A stretch of DNA of 64,000 nt from Paraglaciecola marina (lineage in GTDB: Bacteria > Pseudomonadota > Gammaproteobacteria > Enterobacterales > Alteromonadaceae). The translations under genes and the position numbers were made by a program. Positions 45,161 through 54,763 of this stretch are shown here, piece by piece; position 1 is the first letter of the stretch, and every line of letters begins with the position of its first letter. A model generated the notes under the pieces. The model was not told where the DNA came from and did not search any database. It worked only from the letters and a program-made list of their open reading frames with translations. The stretch is taken from positions 259-64,258 of the forward strand of contig NZ_ML178723.1 in the NCBI RefSeq assembly GCF_004360155.1. Reading direction: 5' to 3'.

Positions 45161-47248
45161 TCAAATATTTTTTTGGCGGGCGATATACTTTTCTAGAGTC
45201 TTGGCAAGCTTGTCGAAATCTAATGGTTTACTAACATAGTCGGTCATACCTACGCTTAAACATTTTTCTTTATCGCCTTTCATGGCATTAGCTGTGAGGG
45301 CAATAATAGGGATGTTTTTAACTTTTTCACCGGCTTCACCGGCTCGAATTTTTTGGGTGGCTTCAAATCCATCCATCACTGGCATTTGACAATCCATGAT
45401 GACGATGTCAAATGAAGCTGCACTTAAAGCGTTAATCGCTTCTAACCCGTTGCCACAGGCCACGGCTTTTAAATCCATTTGTTTTAGAAGTTCTATGACA
45501 ACCACTTGATTAATTTCGTTATCTTCGACGACTAGAACTCTAGCCGTTTTCTGACTAGGCTTTACAGGTGTTTTCGGTACCTGACTCAGATGCTCTTCTA
45601 GACTAGTTTTAGTCTCTAATGTTTCAATTTGAGGGCGCCCCAGAGGTATCTGGAAACTAAAAGTACTGCCCTGGCCGGTTTTACTTCTAACATTGATAAC
45701 TCCCCCCATTAATTGACATAACCGATAGACAATCGATAGGCCTAGCCCTGTGCCACCGTAATTTCTGGTGGTACTAGAGTCAGCTTGAGTGAAGGGGTGA
45801 AATATATCTTGTTGTGCTTGCTCACTAATACCAATGCCTGTGTCTGTTACTTGGCAATGAAATAGTTTTTCTGAGTTGTTTTCTTCAAGCTTCCACTTGA
45901 TAGCTACTTGCCCTTTTTCTGTGAATTTAAGGGCGTTACCTACTAAGTTGTGCAGAATCTGCCTAATTCTTAGAGTATCGCCGCTTACTAAATCATCTGA
46001 TAAGGGAGGCGAGGTTAGTACGATATCTACATTTTTGTCATGAAATGCGGGCTGCATCATTTCCACAAATTCGTTTAAAAAGCTAGAGACAGAAAAATTT
46101 TCATATTCAATTGTGAGTTTTTCGGCATCTATTTTAGATAAATCTAAAATGTCATTCAGAATAATGAGAAGGTATTCTGCGCTAGATTGCGCTATTTTCA
46201 CATTAGATAATTGCTGGTCGTTAAGACCACTACGTTCTAGCCATTGGAGCATGCCTAGTATCCCATTCATCGGCGTGCGTATTTCATGGCTCATATTGGC
46301 TAAAAACTGGCTTTTAGTTCTAGCTGCTGCTTCTGCGGTTTCTTTAGCTTTGATTAATGCATTGCGACTACTGATTTGATCATCAATATTTTGAAATGAA
46401 CCTAGTAAGCCAACACATTTATTATTTTCTATAACCGGCTCACCTTTTGCTCTCACCCAAGTAATCTTGTTTTTTGCGGTGATGATCTGTAACTCTTCGT
46501 CCCAAGGCTCACCATTTTCAATACCTTTTTGCAATAAAGCGGTAATGTTTTCTCGATGTTCACCTTCTTGGTAAAACAAAATAGCGTTTTCTACTGTGGG
46601 TTCAAAGTCTGCTGATACTTGATGGATTTTTCGGGTCATCTCAGACCAATAAAGACTGTTGTTTTCAAGATCAAGCTCCCATGCCCCAACATTGGCTTGC
46701 TCACTCATCATTTCGAGCATATTTTGTTGCCGAGCTAGATGCTTTTCAAAGTCAACTCGTGTGAGTTCATTGCTGACCCACTGTGAGAAAAGTAAAATTA
46801 ATTCAAGATCATCACTATTAAAGCCTTTATCTCTTATCTCTGGTCCAGAAAAGTTGATGGTTCCATAGGGTTTGCCATTAACGATTAAAGGTGTACCTAT
46901 GTAGCTTTCCAAACCAAATGCGCTATAACAGGGGTGGGTTTTAATCTTGCTTTCACCAGCATGGGAGAATGACAGCGGCGCTTTATTGTTTAAGGTGTGG
47001 ATACAGTAAGTTACTCCTAGCTCAAAGCTATCACCAGGCACTACTTCATTGTTCGGAGTACAAGCGTATTTTACGATGTAAGTTTCATCAGAAATATGAC
47101 TAACTATGCCTAATGGCAATGAAAAAGTTTCACAGCCTAACGCTAATAACTGCTGAATTTTACTATCTACATCTAGGGTGCTATTTGATGTAATACGGTG
47201 CAATTCTTGAAGAGTGGTGATTGTCTGGCTTTCTTCGCTCTTTTTCAT
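45161..47248 (-). CDS. Soluble hybrid histidine kinase (GAF-PAS-HisKA-HATPase-REC)
   Basis: This 695-residue kinase has no transmembrane segment. It has a GAF domain (about 20-165), a PAS domain (about 175-292), HisKA with His321 in MSHEIRTPMNG, an ATPase domain (NALKFTEKG, DTGIGI, GGTGLGLS) and a C-terminal receiver with phosphoacceptor Asp619 (MDCQMPVMDG) and Lys674. It would sense a cytoplasmic signal and pass phosphate to a separate phosphotransfer protein. No cognate regulator is adjacent. The ligand of GAF and PAS is unknown. Confidence 0.9.
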   Translation of the reverse strand: MKKSEESQTITTLQELHRITSNSTLDVDSKIQQLLALGCETFSLPLGIVSHISDETYIVKYACTPNNEVVPGDSFELGVTYCIHTLNNKAPLSFSHAGESKIKTHPCYSAFGLESYIGTPLIVNGKPYGTINFSGPEIRDKGFNSDDLELILLFSQWVSNELTRVDFEKHLARQQNMLEMMSEQANVGAWELDLENNSLYWSEMTRKIHQVSADFEPTVENAILFYQEGEHRENITALLQKGIENGEPWDEELQIITAKNKITWVRAKGEPVIENNKCVGLLGSFQNIDDQISSRNALIKAKETAEAAARTKSQFLANMSHEIRTPMNGILGMLQWLERSGLNDQQLSNVKIAQSSAEYLLIILNDILDLSKIDAEKLTIEYENFSVSSFLNEFVEMMQPAFHDKNVDIVLTSPPLSDDLVSGDTLRIRQILHNLVGNALKFTEKGQVAIKWKLEENNSEKLFHCQVTDTGIGISEQAQQDIFHPFTQADSSTTRNYGGTGLGLSIVYRLCQLMGGVINVRSKTGQGSTFSFQIPLGRPQIETLETKTSLEEHLSQVPKTPVKPSQKTARVLVVEDNEINQVVVIELLKQMDLKAVACGNGLEAINALSAASFDIVIMDCQMPVMDGFEATQKIRAGEAGEKVKNIPIIALTANAMKGDKEKCLSVGMTDYVSKPLDFDKLAKTLEKYIARQKNI

Positions 47249-47342
47249 TTGTACCTTACCTTATGATATTACAGTTAATTTAGCACAAATTTTCAGTTAG
47301 AGAAGACCTTCAGTAATATTATGAATTTGCTTTTTAGCACAG

Positions 47343-47376
47343 AAAAAAAATGCCTAGCTTCTTACCGCTAGGCATT
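47343..47376 (-). terminator. Rho-independent terminator of the second TonB-dependent receptor gene
   Basis: A perfect 10-bp stem AATGCCTAGC (47349-47358) / GCTAGGCATT (47367-47376) with a minus-strand T-run at 47343-47350 lies 50 bases after the receptor's stop. Confidence 0.9.
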
Positions 47377-47425
47377 TAACTTGAACATATTATTTTAGTA
47401 GGGTGCAAACAAACCCTATTTACTA

Positions 47426-49951
47426 TTAGAACTTATAGCTGAACATCACTGAGCCGGTTCTACCTTCAGATGGCTTGACAACGACTGAGTCAAATAAGTC
47501 TGCTGATGTATAATACTCTTCATCAAATAAATTATTGATTGATAATAAAACTTCATAACTGTCTGTGACATAACCCATTGACGCAGTCCACACCATGTAA
47601 CTAGGTAAAAGAATAGTTTCTAGCACGTCGGTATAGGTTTCATCTGCCCAGCCAAAACCAGTACTAGCTGTGATTTTCCCATCACCAATAGGTTGTACGT
47701 AGTTTAGGTACATACTAATAGTATTATCTGGTAAACCACCTCTGTCTAGTTCCACTCCGGTACCTACAAATGTAGAACGGTTACCACCAATACGACCGCC
47801 ATAGACTTGATAGGGTTCTAATCCATTTTGCACAGCAAAGTCAGCACCATTGATAATGGCTAAAGCATTATCACTAACTTCTGTCGTTTCTATATGTGTG
47901 GCAGTAGCTGTCACAGAGAAGTTTTCGTTAAGTAGAGCACGAGCTTCAAATTCTATCCCAGTACTTGAAACTGCTACTAAGGCTTGTGTCTGACCTATAC
48001 GATCAGTTTTTTCTTGGTCATAGACTGATAAAGCCGCATAAATAGTATCTTCTTCGTTGCTATATTTAAGCCCAAGTTCAATTAAGTCAGAATCAGCAAG
48101 GTAATCCCCACCGTCGACACTGCTAGCAATAATACCGCCTAATTGGTTTGTGGTTAATGAATTTGCCTTGGCATAGGTTGCGTAAGGTACAAATCCTGAT
48201 TCTGTGGCATAAGATAAGCTTAGGTTATAACTTAATGCAGATTCAGTGTCAGTATGCACGCCATCTCCAAAAGGAATGCCTAGCAATGAAACAGCTTCTT
48301 CTTCTGCTTCAACATCATAATAATCATAGCGAGCACCTACCAAGACAGAGAGTTTTTCAAAGCTGATATCTGCTAGGTAAAATATCCCTAAGTTAGAGAC
48401 AGTAGAAACTTGCTCTTCGTTATAGTTACGGCGCACTGTGCCGTCAATTCCTGTGGGGTTACCGTCTTCATCATACAAAATAGTGGCATCTTCGTATGGG
48501 TCTGTCACTGCCCAGTCAATTCTATCGTTGGCTGTTGGCCCAACACTGATGTCCCTAAAATCAAAGGTTTCATCATAAAATGCGTGATTTAAGTCTAAGT
48601 CTTCGTGTCTTAAACTAACACCTGCTATATGTTGAATTAATACGTTTTCACCTTGAGTATCAAACATTAAGCTTGAACGGAATTCAGCGGCTGTTGCTCC
48701 TGGATAATCAGCAGTAAAACCCCAACTTTGATATTTGGTATGGTCCATATAATCATAATAAAACTGGTTCTTCCAGACCATGTCATCAATGTAAGTGGTA
48801 AAATCCAAATAAGCAGTAAATGCTGTAGAGTCGGCAAAATCTATATCATCAATAAAGGTTGTTTTGTGATCAATTTTAGTGGTACCAGGATCTGTTAGTG
48901 CATAACCGTCAATGAACCCTGGAGCGCCTGGGCAAGCTAACAGCATATCGTTATAAACAAAATTACTGGTATCAGCATCGCCTGGACTACAGAAAGAGCC
49001 AACGCTTGAGAATGAAGAGTTAATAAAATAAGGGGCGGCAGAGGTAATAAAGCCAGACTCTTGAGGTAATAAGCGATCGGCACCAATAGTGTTATCGCTA
49101 TTTCTTACAGGCGCAGCACCGGTAATATAAGTTCCGTTATCGATTAAGTCTTGGGTAACTCGGTTCCAGCCTGGTACTTGGATACTATCAGATGTCTGTG
49201 CTTGAAAACCAAATTCCATAGTGGTGCTGTCGGTAATATCAAGATCTATTGCAACTTGTAACATTTCATTGGTAGGCTCGTAATTATTGTAATACGAGCC
49301 AGAATTTTCGGCTTCAGCAAATACATAAATACCACCTTGCTTATCACCTAACTTGAATGGAGTTCCTGCTTCGGCGGCTAATATTTTTTGAGAGTAGGTA
49401 CCTAGTGTTAAATCAATTTTACCGGTAACTTCTTCTATATATTTGGTGGCGTCTGATTTTGCAGATTTAGGTGAGTAATTTAGCTGTCCACCAACACTTC
49501 CTGTTCCATATAATGGGCTTACTGGCCCACGCATAACTTCTAATTGTTTCGCGCCACGAATGTTAGTTTTAAAGGCTCCTGGGTTGGCAATCCTACGAAA
49601 ACCTCTGAAGTAGTTATCTGCAGATTCTCCACGAATATCCATAGCCCCTTGGATCCCAAAGAAAGAACTGGTGAAAGCACCCGGTGTCATTCTTACTAAA
49701 TCATCAACACTGCGTAATCCATAAGCTTCAATCAAATCAGAGCTTACTTCTGTTACTGAGCGAGGTGTTTCTACTAAAGACATATCAAAACCATAGGTGC
49801 TGCTAGATTCTGGGGGCATGATCATGTTTTCATCTTTGACACCGACGACGGATATTTTTTCAATTTCTTGTGCGTTAAGTGATAAAGCAAGTGATGTAGC
49901 AGTAATGGCTGCTATCGCAAGGGATAGTTTATTAAGTTTGTGCGTTCTCAA
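47426..49951 (-). CDS. TonB-dependent receptor (FhuE-like plug)
   Basis: This 841-residue receptor has a signal peptide (ending near LSLNAQE), a TonB-box-like EKISVVG, a plug with ETPRSVTEVSSDLIEAYGL and MRGPVSPLYGTGSVGG, and a barrel ending in aromatic Phe (VMFSYKF). The plug pattern is that of siderophore-type receptors, although no Fur-box-like sequence is visible upstream. It is downstream of, and on the same strand as, an NhaC-type gene but separated by 367 bases. The ligand is unknown. Compared with the receptor at 38214 it is 128 residues longer. Confidence 0.87.
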   Translation of the reverse strand: MRTHKLNKLSLAIAAITATSLALSLNAQEIEKISVVGVKDENMIMPPESSSTYGFDMSLVETPRSVTEVSSDLIEAYGLRSVDDLVRMTPGAFTSSFFGIQGAMDIRGESADNYFRGFRRIANPGAFKTNIRGAKQLEVMRGPVSPLYGTGSVGGQLNYSPKSAKSDATKYIEEVTGKIDLTLGTYSQKILAAEAGTPFKLGDKQGGIYVFAEAENSGSYYNNYEPTNEMLQVAIDLDITDSTTMEFGFQAQTSDSIQVPGWNRVTQDLIDNGTYITGAAPVRNSDNTIGADRLLPQESGFITSAAPYFINSSFSSVGSFCSPGDADTSNFVYNDMLLACPGAPGFIDGYALTDPGTTKIDHKTTFIDDIDFADSTAFTAYLDFTTYIDDMVWKNQFYYDYMDHTKYQSWGFTADYPGATAAEFRSSLMFDTQGENVLIQHIAGVSLRHEDLDLNHAFYDETFDFRDISVGPTANDRIDWAVTDPYEDATILYDEDGNPTGIDGTVRRNYNEEQVSTVSNLGIFYLADISFEKLSVLVGARYDYYDVEAEEEAVSLLGIPFGDGVHTDTESALSYNLSLSYATESGFVPYATYAKANSLTTNQLGGIIASSVDGGDYLADSDLIELGLKYSNEEDTIYAALSVYDQEKTDRIGQTQALVAVSSTGIEFEARALLNENFSVTATATHIETTEVSDNALAIINGADFAVQNGLEPYQVYGGRIGGNRSTFVGTGVELDRGGLPDNTISMYLNYVQPIGDGKITASTGFGWADETYTDVLETILLPSYMVWTASMGYVTDSYEVLLSINNLFDEEYYTSADLFDSVVVKPSEGRTGSVMFSYKF

Positions 49952-50318
49952 GGTGTGTCTCCGTATCCATGCAACTTTAAAGTTGTCTTATGGGCTGGTA
50001 GTAGTTTTTATATTGTGGTTGTCTTGTCGCGTATCATTCTTAACGATGATTTGTGCAACAATTGCCCCCACACAGCAATAGTTATGCCAGCATACTTTAA
50101 AACCTGACCAGCTGGTTTACATAGGTTAGGAAGCCAAATTGCTTAAAAAAAACGCACAGTTATGGTACTAACATGCATTGTTTTTGGGAAAGTAATGGTT
50201 GGTTAGACTTATTGGAGTAAGGTTTTTTTGTTTGAAATATGACACAGCGTTTGTGTTTGTTGAGTATAAACAAACTGCATAACATACCTAGAGTAAAGGC
50301 ATAGTAAAACCTAAGCCT
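49952..50318. other. 367-base intergenic region upstream of the second receptor gene
   Basis: No protein-coding frame stands out. The region must hold the receptor's promoter. It contains a perfect 10-bp palindrome ACCAGCTGGT (50107-50116) within TGACCAGCTGGTTT, which could be a regulator site, and part of the stem of the hairpin at 50286-50329. I see no clear Fur box. Confidence 0.5.
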
Positions 50319-50329
50319 TTACTCTAGGT
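50286..50329 (-). terminator. Hairpin overlapping the end of the second NhaC gene
   Basis: A perfect 15-bp inverted repeat ACCTAGAGTAAAGGC (50286-50300) / GCCTTTACTCTAGGT (50315-50329) includes the minus-strand stop codon at 50321-50319. No T-run follows on the minus strand, so termination would be weak; RNA protection is an alternative. Confidence 0.6.
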
Positions 50330-51659
50330 CTAAATGTTCAATATCAGAAAAGTCAGATTCAACTTTGTTTTTGAATTTAGGTAAACCCGTTGCAATAGCA
50401 AGGCAGCCAAATACTAAAATTAACATGGGGTACCAACCGTAATAGGTGAGTGCTAAAGGGGATACACCCGCAAGACTGGCAGCTGCTAGAAGTTGACCAC
50501 CATAGGGTATTAGACCTTGAAATCCACATGAAAAAATATCTAAAAGGCTTGCTGTTCGTCTAGGATCTAAAGAGAACTTTTTTGCTAAGTCCTGCACTAT
50601 AGGACCAGTTGATACTATGGCTATTGTGTTGTTCGCCGTAGCGATATCGAGGGTACTCACTAAGGTGGCGACTCCAAATTCGGCTCCTTTTTTAGTAGAT
50701 ATACCTTTAGTAGTGTTAGTGACTAACCACTGAATACCGCCATAGGCTTTCATTAGTGCAACCACACCGCCAATCAATAATGCAATTACCGCCATGTTTT
50801 GCATCCACTCTAGGCCTTTTTGAATACTTAACACCATAGAGGTAAAAGTGAATAAGCCCTTTGTTAAGCCAATTAAACAAGCACTGACTATACCTACGCC
50901 TAAAACACCTAACACGTTCATTCCAAACAGAGCGCAACAGATTATGAGTAAGTAGGGCAGTATTAACCATATGTCGTAGTCGTTGCTGGTCACCACTGAG
51001 CTGCCGTCAATATCTACCATCAATAGGCATACAGCCGTTACAAAAGCTGCAGGTAATACAATAATCAAATTAGCTTTGAACTTATCTCTAAGTTGCACCC
51101 CTTGTGTCCGAGTAGCGGCGATTGTGGTATCGGAAATAAATGATAAATTGTCACCAAACATAGCGCCGCCCACCACTATACTGACAGTTAATGGAATGGG
51201 TAAACTAAGGCTTTCTGCCAGTCCAATTCCTATAGGCGTAATCGCTGTGATGGTGCCCATAGATGTGCCCATGGCAAAGGCAATAAAACATGAAATAACA
51301 AATAAACCAGGCAATAAATAGGCCGTTGGGACGTAATTTAGCGCCCAGTTTACAGTCGCATCTCGGGCTCCTATATCTATGGTGACGGCATAAAAAGCAC
51401 CCGCTAATAAGAAGATAATTGCTAGTAAAATTATGGTCTTGTCGCCACCGCCTTGACAGAATATATCGACCTTTTCAGTGAGTGACAGTGGTGTTACTTT
51501 GCTATTAAGAAATAATGAATATCCAGCACAAATCATAAATGCAACTAAAATTGGCATACTAGAAAAATTTTGTGTAATTATCCCACTGCCGATAATAAGT
51601 AGCATAAATAAAATAATGGGACTTAACCCCATAAAATTTTCTTTAGTCGGTTTTTGCAT
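50319..51659 (-). CDS. NhaC-type antiporter family transporter, second copy
   Basis: This 446-residue membrane protein has about 11 hydrophobic segments and the NhaC-like motif GGAMFGDNLSFISDTTIAATRTQG, parallel to GGLFGDHCSPISETTILS in the other copy. It is 67 residues shorter than the copy at 10748-12289. It ends in a strong hairpin before the receptor gene and is separated from ettA upstream by a terminator. Na+/H+ exchange or organic-acid exchange are both possible. Confidence 0.8.
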   Translation of the reverse strand: MQKPTKENFMGLSPIILFMLLIIGSGIITQNFSSMPILVAFMICAGYSLFLNSKVTPLSLTEKVDIFCQGGGDKTIILLAIIFLLAGAFYAVTIDIGARDATVNWALNYVPTAYLLPGLFVISCFIAFAMGTSMGTITAITPIGIGLAESLSLPIPLTVSIVVGGAMFGDNLSFISDTTIAATRTQGVQLRDKFKANLIIVLPAAFVTAVCLLMVDIDGSSVVTSNDYDIWLILPYLLIICCALFGMNVLGVLGVGIVSACLIGLTKGLFTFTSMVLSIQKGLEWMQNMAVIALLIGGVVALMKAYGGIQWLVTNTTKGISTKKGAEFGVATLVSTLDIATANNTIAIVSTGPIVQDLAKKFSLDPRRTASLLDIFSCGFQGLIPYGGQLLAAASLAGVSPLALTYYGWYPMLILVFGCLAIATGLPKFKNKVESDFSDIEHLDLE

Positions 51660-51760
51660 TAAGCCTTACTTCTATTGAAACGATTTAGGATTGATCTTTT
51701 ACATTTATGTAATTACGTTAAATATCATACAGCTAGAATTTAATATTTACAGTGTGCAAA

Positions 51761-51784
51761 TAAAAACGCAGGCCTAAGCCTGCG
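51761..51784 (-). terminator. Rho-independent terminator of ettA
   Basis: A perfect 7-bp stem CGCAGGC (51767-51773) / GCCTGCG (51778-51784), read on the minus strand, is followed by a run of Ts. It lies 26 bases after the ettA stop. Confidence 0.88.
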
Positions 51785-51809
51785 GAGTAATTCAATGTAA
51801 GCGTTAAAA

Positions 51810-53477
51810 TTACTTACTGATTTTTTTGTACTTTAACCTGTGAGGTTCTACTACATCAGTGCCATAGGTGGCTTTCAGCCAAGCGGCATATTCTGTGTAA
51901 TTACCATCAAAGAAGTTGATTTTACCTTCGTCACGATAATCCATGATGTGAGTGGCTATTCTATCTAAGAACCATCTATCATGGGAAATTACCATGGCAC
52001 AACCAGGGAACTCCAACAGGGCATTTTCTAATGCGCGCAGAGTTTCAACATCTAGATCATTGGTTGGCTCATCCAGAAGTAGCACATTGCCACCGGCTTT
52101 TAATAGTTTCGCCAAATGAACACGGTTACGCTCACCACCTGATAAATCTTTTATGAACTTCTGTTGGTCAGAGCCTTTAAAGTTAAAACGTCCACAATAA
52201 GCGCGGCTATTTAACTCAAAATTACCAATACGGATAATATCTGAGTCATCAGAAATCTCTTTATAAACAGTATTGTTGCCATCCATATGATCACGGAATT
52301 GATCAACACTGGCTAGCTGCACGGTATCACCAATATCTATGGTGCCTGCATCGGGTTTTTCTTGTCCGGTCAACATTCTAAATAGGGTTGATTTACCTGC
52401 ACCGTTTGGTCCAATGATGCCTACTATGGCGCCTTTAGGCATTTTGAAATTAAGGTCATCGATGAGTAATCTGTCACCGTAGGACTTTTGTAATCCAGTT
52501 ACTTCAAAGACCTTGTCTCCTAAGCGCTCGCCTGGTGGAATAAATAGCTCACTGGTTTCGTTACGTTTTTGGTAGTCCCCCGTATTCAGCTCTTCAAAGC
52601 GAGCCATACGTGCCTTACTTTTTGATTGGCGACCTTTAGCGTTAGAACGAACCCATTCTAATTCGGTTTTGATTGATTTTTGGCGAGCACTTTCGGTTTT
52701 TTCTTCTTGTTCTAAACGGGCGTCTTTTTGCTCAAGCCATGAAGAGTAGTTACCTTCCCAAGGAATACCTTGGCCACGGTCTAGTTCTAAGATCCATCCG
52801 GCTACATTGTCTAAGAAGTATCTATCATGGGTAATGGCAACCACTGTACCTTCGTAGTCATGTAAGAAACGCTCTAACCAAGCCACAGATTCAGCATCTA
52901 AGTGGTTGGTAGGTTCGTCTAGTAATAACATTTCGGGTTTTTCGAGCAGTAATTTACATAAGGCTACGCGGCGGCGCTCACCACCAGATAGCTTACTTAC
53001 GTCTGCATCCCAAGGGGGAAGGCGCAGCGCATCGGCGGCTCGTTCTAGGGCGTTGTCTAAGTTGTGGCCATCCTTAGATTGAATAATGGCTTCAAGCTCA
53101 CCTTGTTCTTTAGCAAGGGCATCAAAGTCTGCACCTTCTTCAGCATACTCAGCGTAAACCTCTTCAATACGCTTTAAGGCATGCACTACATCTTGAACGG
53201 CTTCTTCGATGTTACCACGAACATCTTTGCTTTCATCAAGCTGCGGCTCTTGGGGCAAATACCCAATTTTTAGTCCTGCTTGAGGAATAGCTTCACCCTC
53301 AATGTCTTTATCAAGACCAGCCATAATTTTTAATAAGGTGGATTTACCTGAACCGTTCAAACCTAACACGCCAATTTTGGCCCCAGGAAAGAAACTAAGA
53401 GAAATATTTTTTAAAATATGTTTGCTAGGAGGAACGACTTTTCCAACCCGCAACATGCTGTAAACGTACTGCGCCAT
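51810..53477 (-). CDS. ettA: EttA, energy-dependent translational throttle protein (ABC-F)
   Basis: This 555-residue soluble ABC-F ATPase binds the ribosomal E site and gates entry into elongation according to the ATP/ADP ratio. Two ATP-binding domains are seen: Walker A GLNGSGKST (39-47) and GPNGAGKST in the second half, each with LSGGE and LLLDEPTN. A charged arm and linker lie between. Length and spacing match EttA. It is divergent from the Gfo/Idh/MocA gene and ends at a clear terminator. Confidence 0.95.
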   Translation of the reverse strand: MAQYVYSMLRVGKVVPPSKHILKNISLSFFPGAKIGVLGLNGSGKSTLLKIMAGLDKDIEGEAIPQAGLKIGYLPQEPQLDESKDVRGNIEEAVQDVVHALKRIEEVYAEYAEEGADFDALAKEQGELEAIIQSKDGHNLDNALERAADALRLPPWDADVSKLSGGERRRVALCKLLLEKPEMLLLDEPTNHLDAESVAWLERFLHDYEGTVVAITHDRYFLDNVAGWILELDRGQGIPWEGNYSSWLEQKDARLEQEEKTESARQKSIKTELEWVRSNAKGRQSKSKARMARFEELNTGDYQKRNETSELFIPPGERLGDKVFEVTGLQKSYGDRLLIDDLNFKMPKGAIVGIIGPNGAGKSTLFRMLTGQEKPDAGTIDIGDTVQLASVDQFRDHMDGNNTVYKEISDDSDIIRIGNFELNSRAYCGRFNFKGSDQQKFIKDLSGGERNRVHLAKLLKAGGNVLLLDEPTNDLDVETLRALENALLEFPGCAMVISHDRWFLDRIATHIMDYRDEGKINFFDGNYTEYAAWLKATYGTDVVEPHRLKYKKISK

Positions 53478-53621
53478 AATATTAAGTTACTTTTGTTGCT
53501 ATGTATGAGCAATATTGTAATTCACCAAGAGGCTAGGGTAAAAGGGATCGTGAATAAATCGTGCGCTTTAAATATTGCTGGCGTAGAATTTTCACTTTAA
53601 AAGCCGACAACGAGGTTCAAA

Positions 53622-54626
53622 ATGAGAATTATCAACTGGGGTGTATTAGGTCCTGGCGCTATAGCCAACACTTTTGCTACCGCTATGAAAGTCTCACCTA
53701 AGGGTAAAATCACTGCAGTGGCAAGTCGGAGCAAAGAGCGAGCCGAGGCTTTTGCCAAACAATATGACATTGATAACATCTACACAAATTATGAAGCGCT
53801 TTTAAATGACCCAAGCATTGATGTTATTTACATTGCCACGCCCCATAGTTTTCATTTTGAACAAGCAAAACAGTGTCTTCAGGCTGGCAAACATGTACTG
53901 GTAGAAAAGCCATGCACAGTAACCGCTGCGCAAATGCAGTACTTAGTGGATTTAGCTAAAGCAAATAAAGTGTTACTGCAAGAAGGTGTATGGAGCAGGT
54001 TTATGCCTGTGCTAAGCCAAGCTAAAAGAAGTATAGAACAAGGTATTATTGGCGATATTCAATATATTCAGTCAAATATTGGATTCGCGTTTCAAAATAG
54101 AGATCAACCTAAAGAGCGCCTAGCTAAACCTGAACTTGCTGGCGGCGCCTTACTTGACTTGGGGATTTACAGTCTTAGCCTAAGTCAGTATTTTTTAGGT
54201 GAGCATCCAAGCGCTATTCAAAGTACCGGCAAGCTAACAGAGCAAGGGGTAGATGAGCAGGAGATGGTTACACTTAGCTATGCATCAGGAGTCTATGCCC
54301 AGTTTTCAAGTTCGATGGCAGCACACGCCAGCAATAGCATGCATATAGTGGGTAGCCAAGGCTACTTAGTTTTGCCCCATTGCTTTTGGGATGCAGACGC
54401 AGCGTATTTTTATAAGCATGATGAATGTATACAAGCTATAGAGATCCCTCACGCAGCCAATGGCTTTGAATACGAAATTGCAGAAGTAATGGATTGTATA
54501 GAGCAAGGTAAATTGTACAGTGATTTAATGTCTCACCAAGATAGTATCAGTGTGCTCAAAATCATGGATGAAATCCGCGCTCAATTAGGTGTGCAATACC
54601 CAGAATCTATTACTCAGGCTAGATGA
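53622..54626 (+). CDS. Gfo/Idh/MocA family oxidoreductase
   Basis: This 334-residue NAD(P)-dependent oxidoreductase has an N-terminal Rossmann domain (INWGVLGPGAIANTF) and the family's Glu-Lys-Pro motif at 95-97 (EKPCTV), with Lys96 the likely catalytic residue. The C-terminal half is the alpha/beta substrate domain (GGALLDLGIYSLSL). The family oxidises or reduces sugars and related alcohols, including trans-dihydrodiol-type substrates; the actual one is unknown. It is divergent from ettA and lies upstream of glyA with a 137-base gap. Confidence 0.83.
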   Translation: MRIINWGVLGPGAIANTFATAMKVSPKGKITAVASRSKERAEAFAKQYDIDNIYTNYEALLNDPSIDVIYIATPHSFHFEQAKQCLQAGKHVLVEKPCTVTAAQMQYLVDLAKANKVLLQEGVWSRFMPVLSQAKRSIEQGIIGDIQYIQSNIGFAFQNRDQPKERLAKPELAGGALLDLGIYSLSLSQYFLGEHPSAIQSTGKLTEQGVDEQEMVTLSYASGVYAQFSSSMAAHASNSMHIVGSQGYLVLPHCFWDADAAYFYKHDECIQAIEIPHAANGFEYEIAEVMDCIEQGKLYSDLMSHQDSISVLKIMDEIRAQLGVQYPESITQAR

Positions 54627-54763
54627 AATTGAAGTCTGCATAAATCGTTACAACTTTTGGTTGTTTCTCATGCCACAAAGCCACTATACAAATCGTTTAA
54701 AATCACTAAACTATGCGCAAAATTGTTTACCGTACTAAACCCCGTTTATGTTGAGGATATGTG

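Noticed and set aside
54715-54732. PurR-box-like sequence upstream of glyA
   Set aside because: Only about 8 of 14 informative positions match the E. coli PurR consensus; too weak to call.
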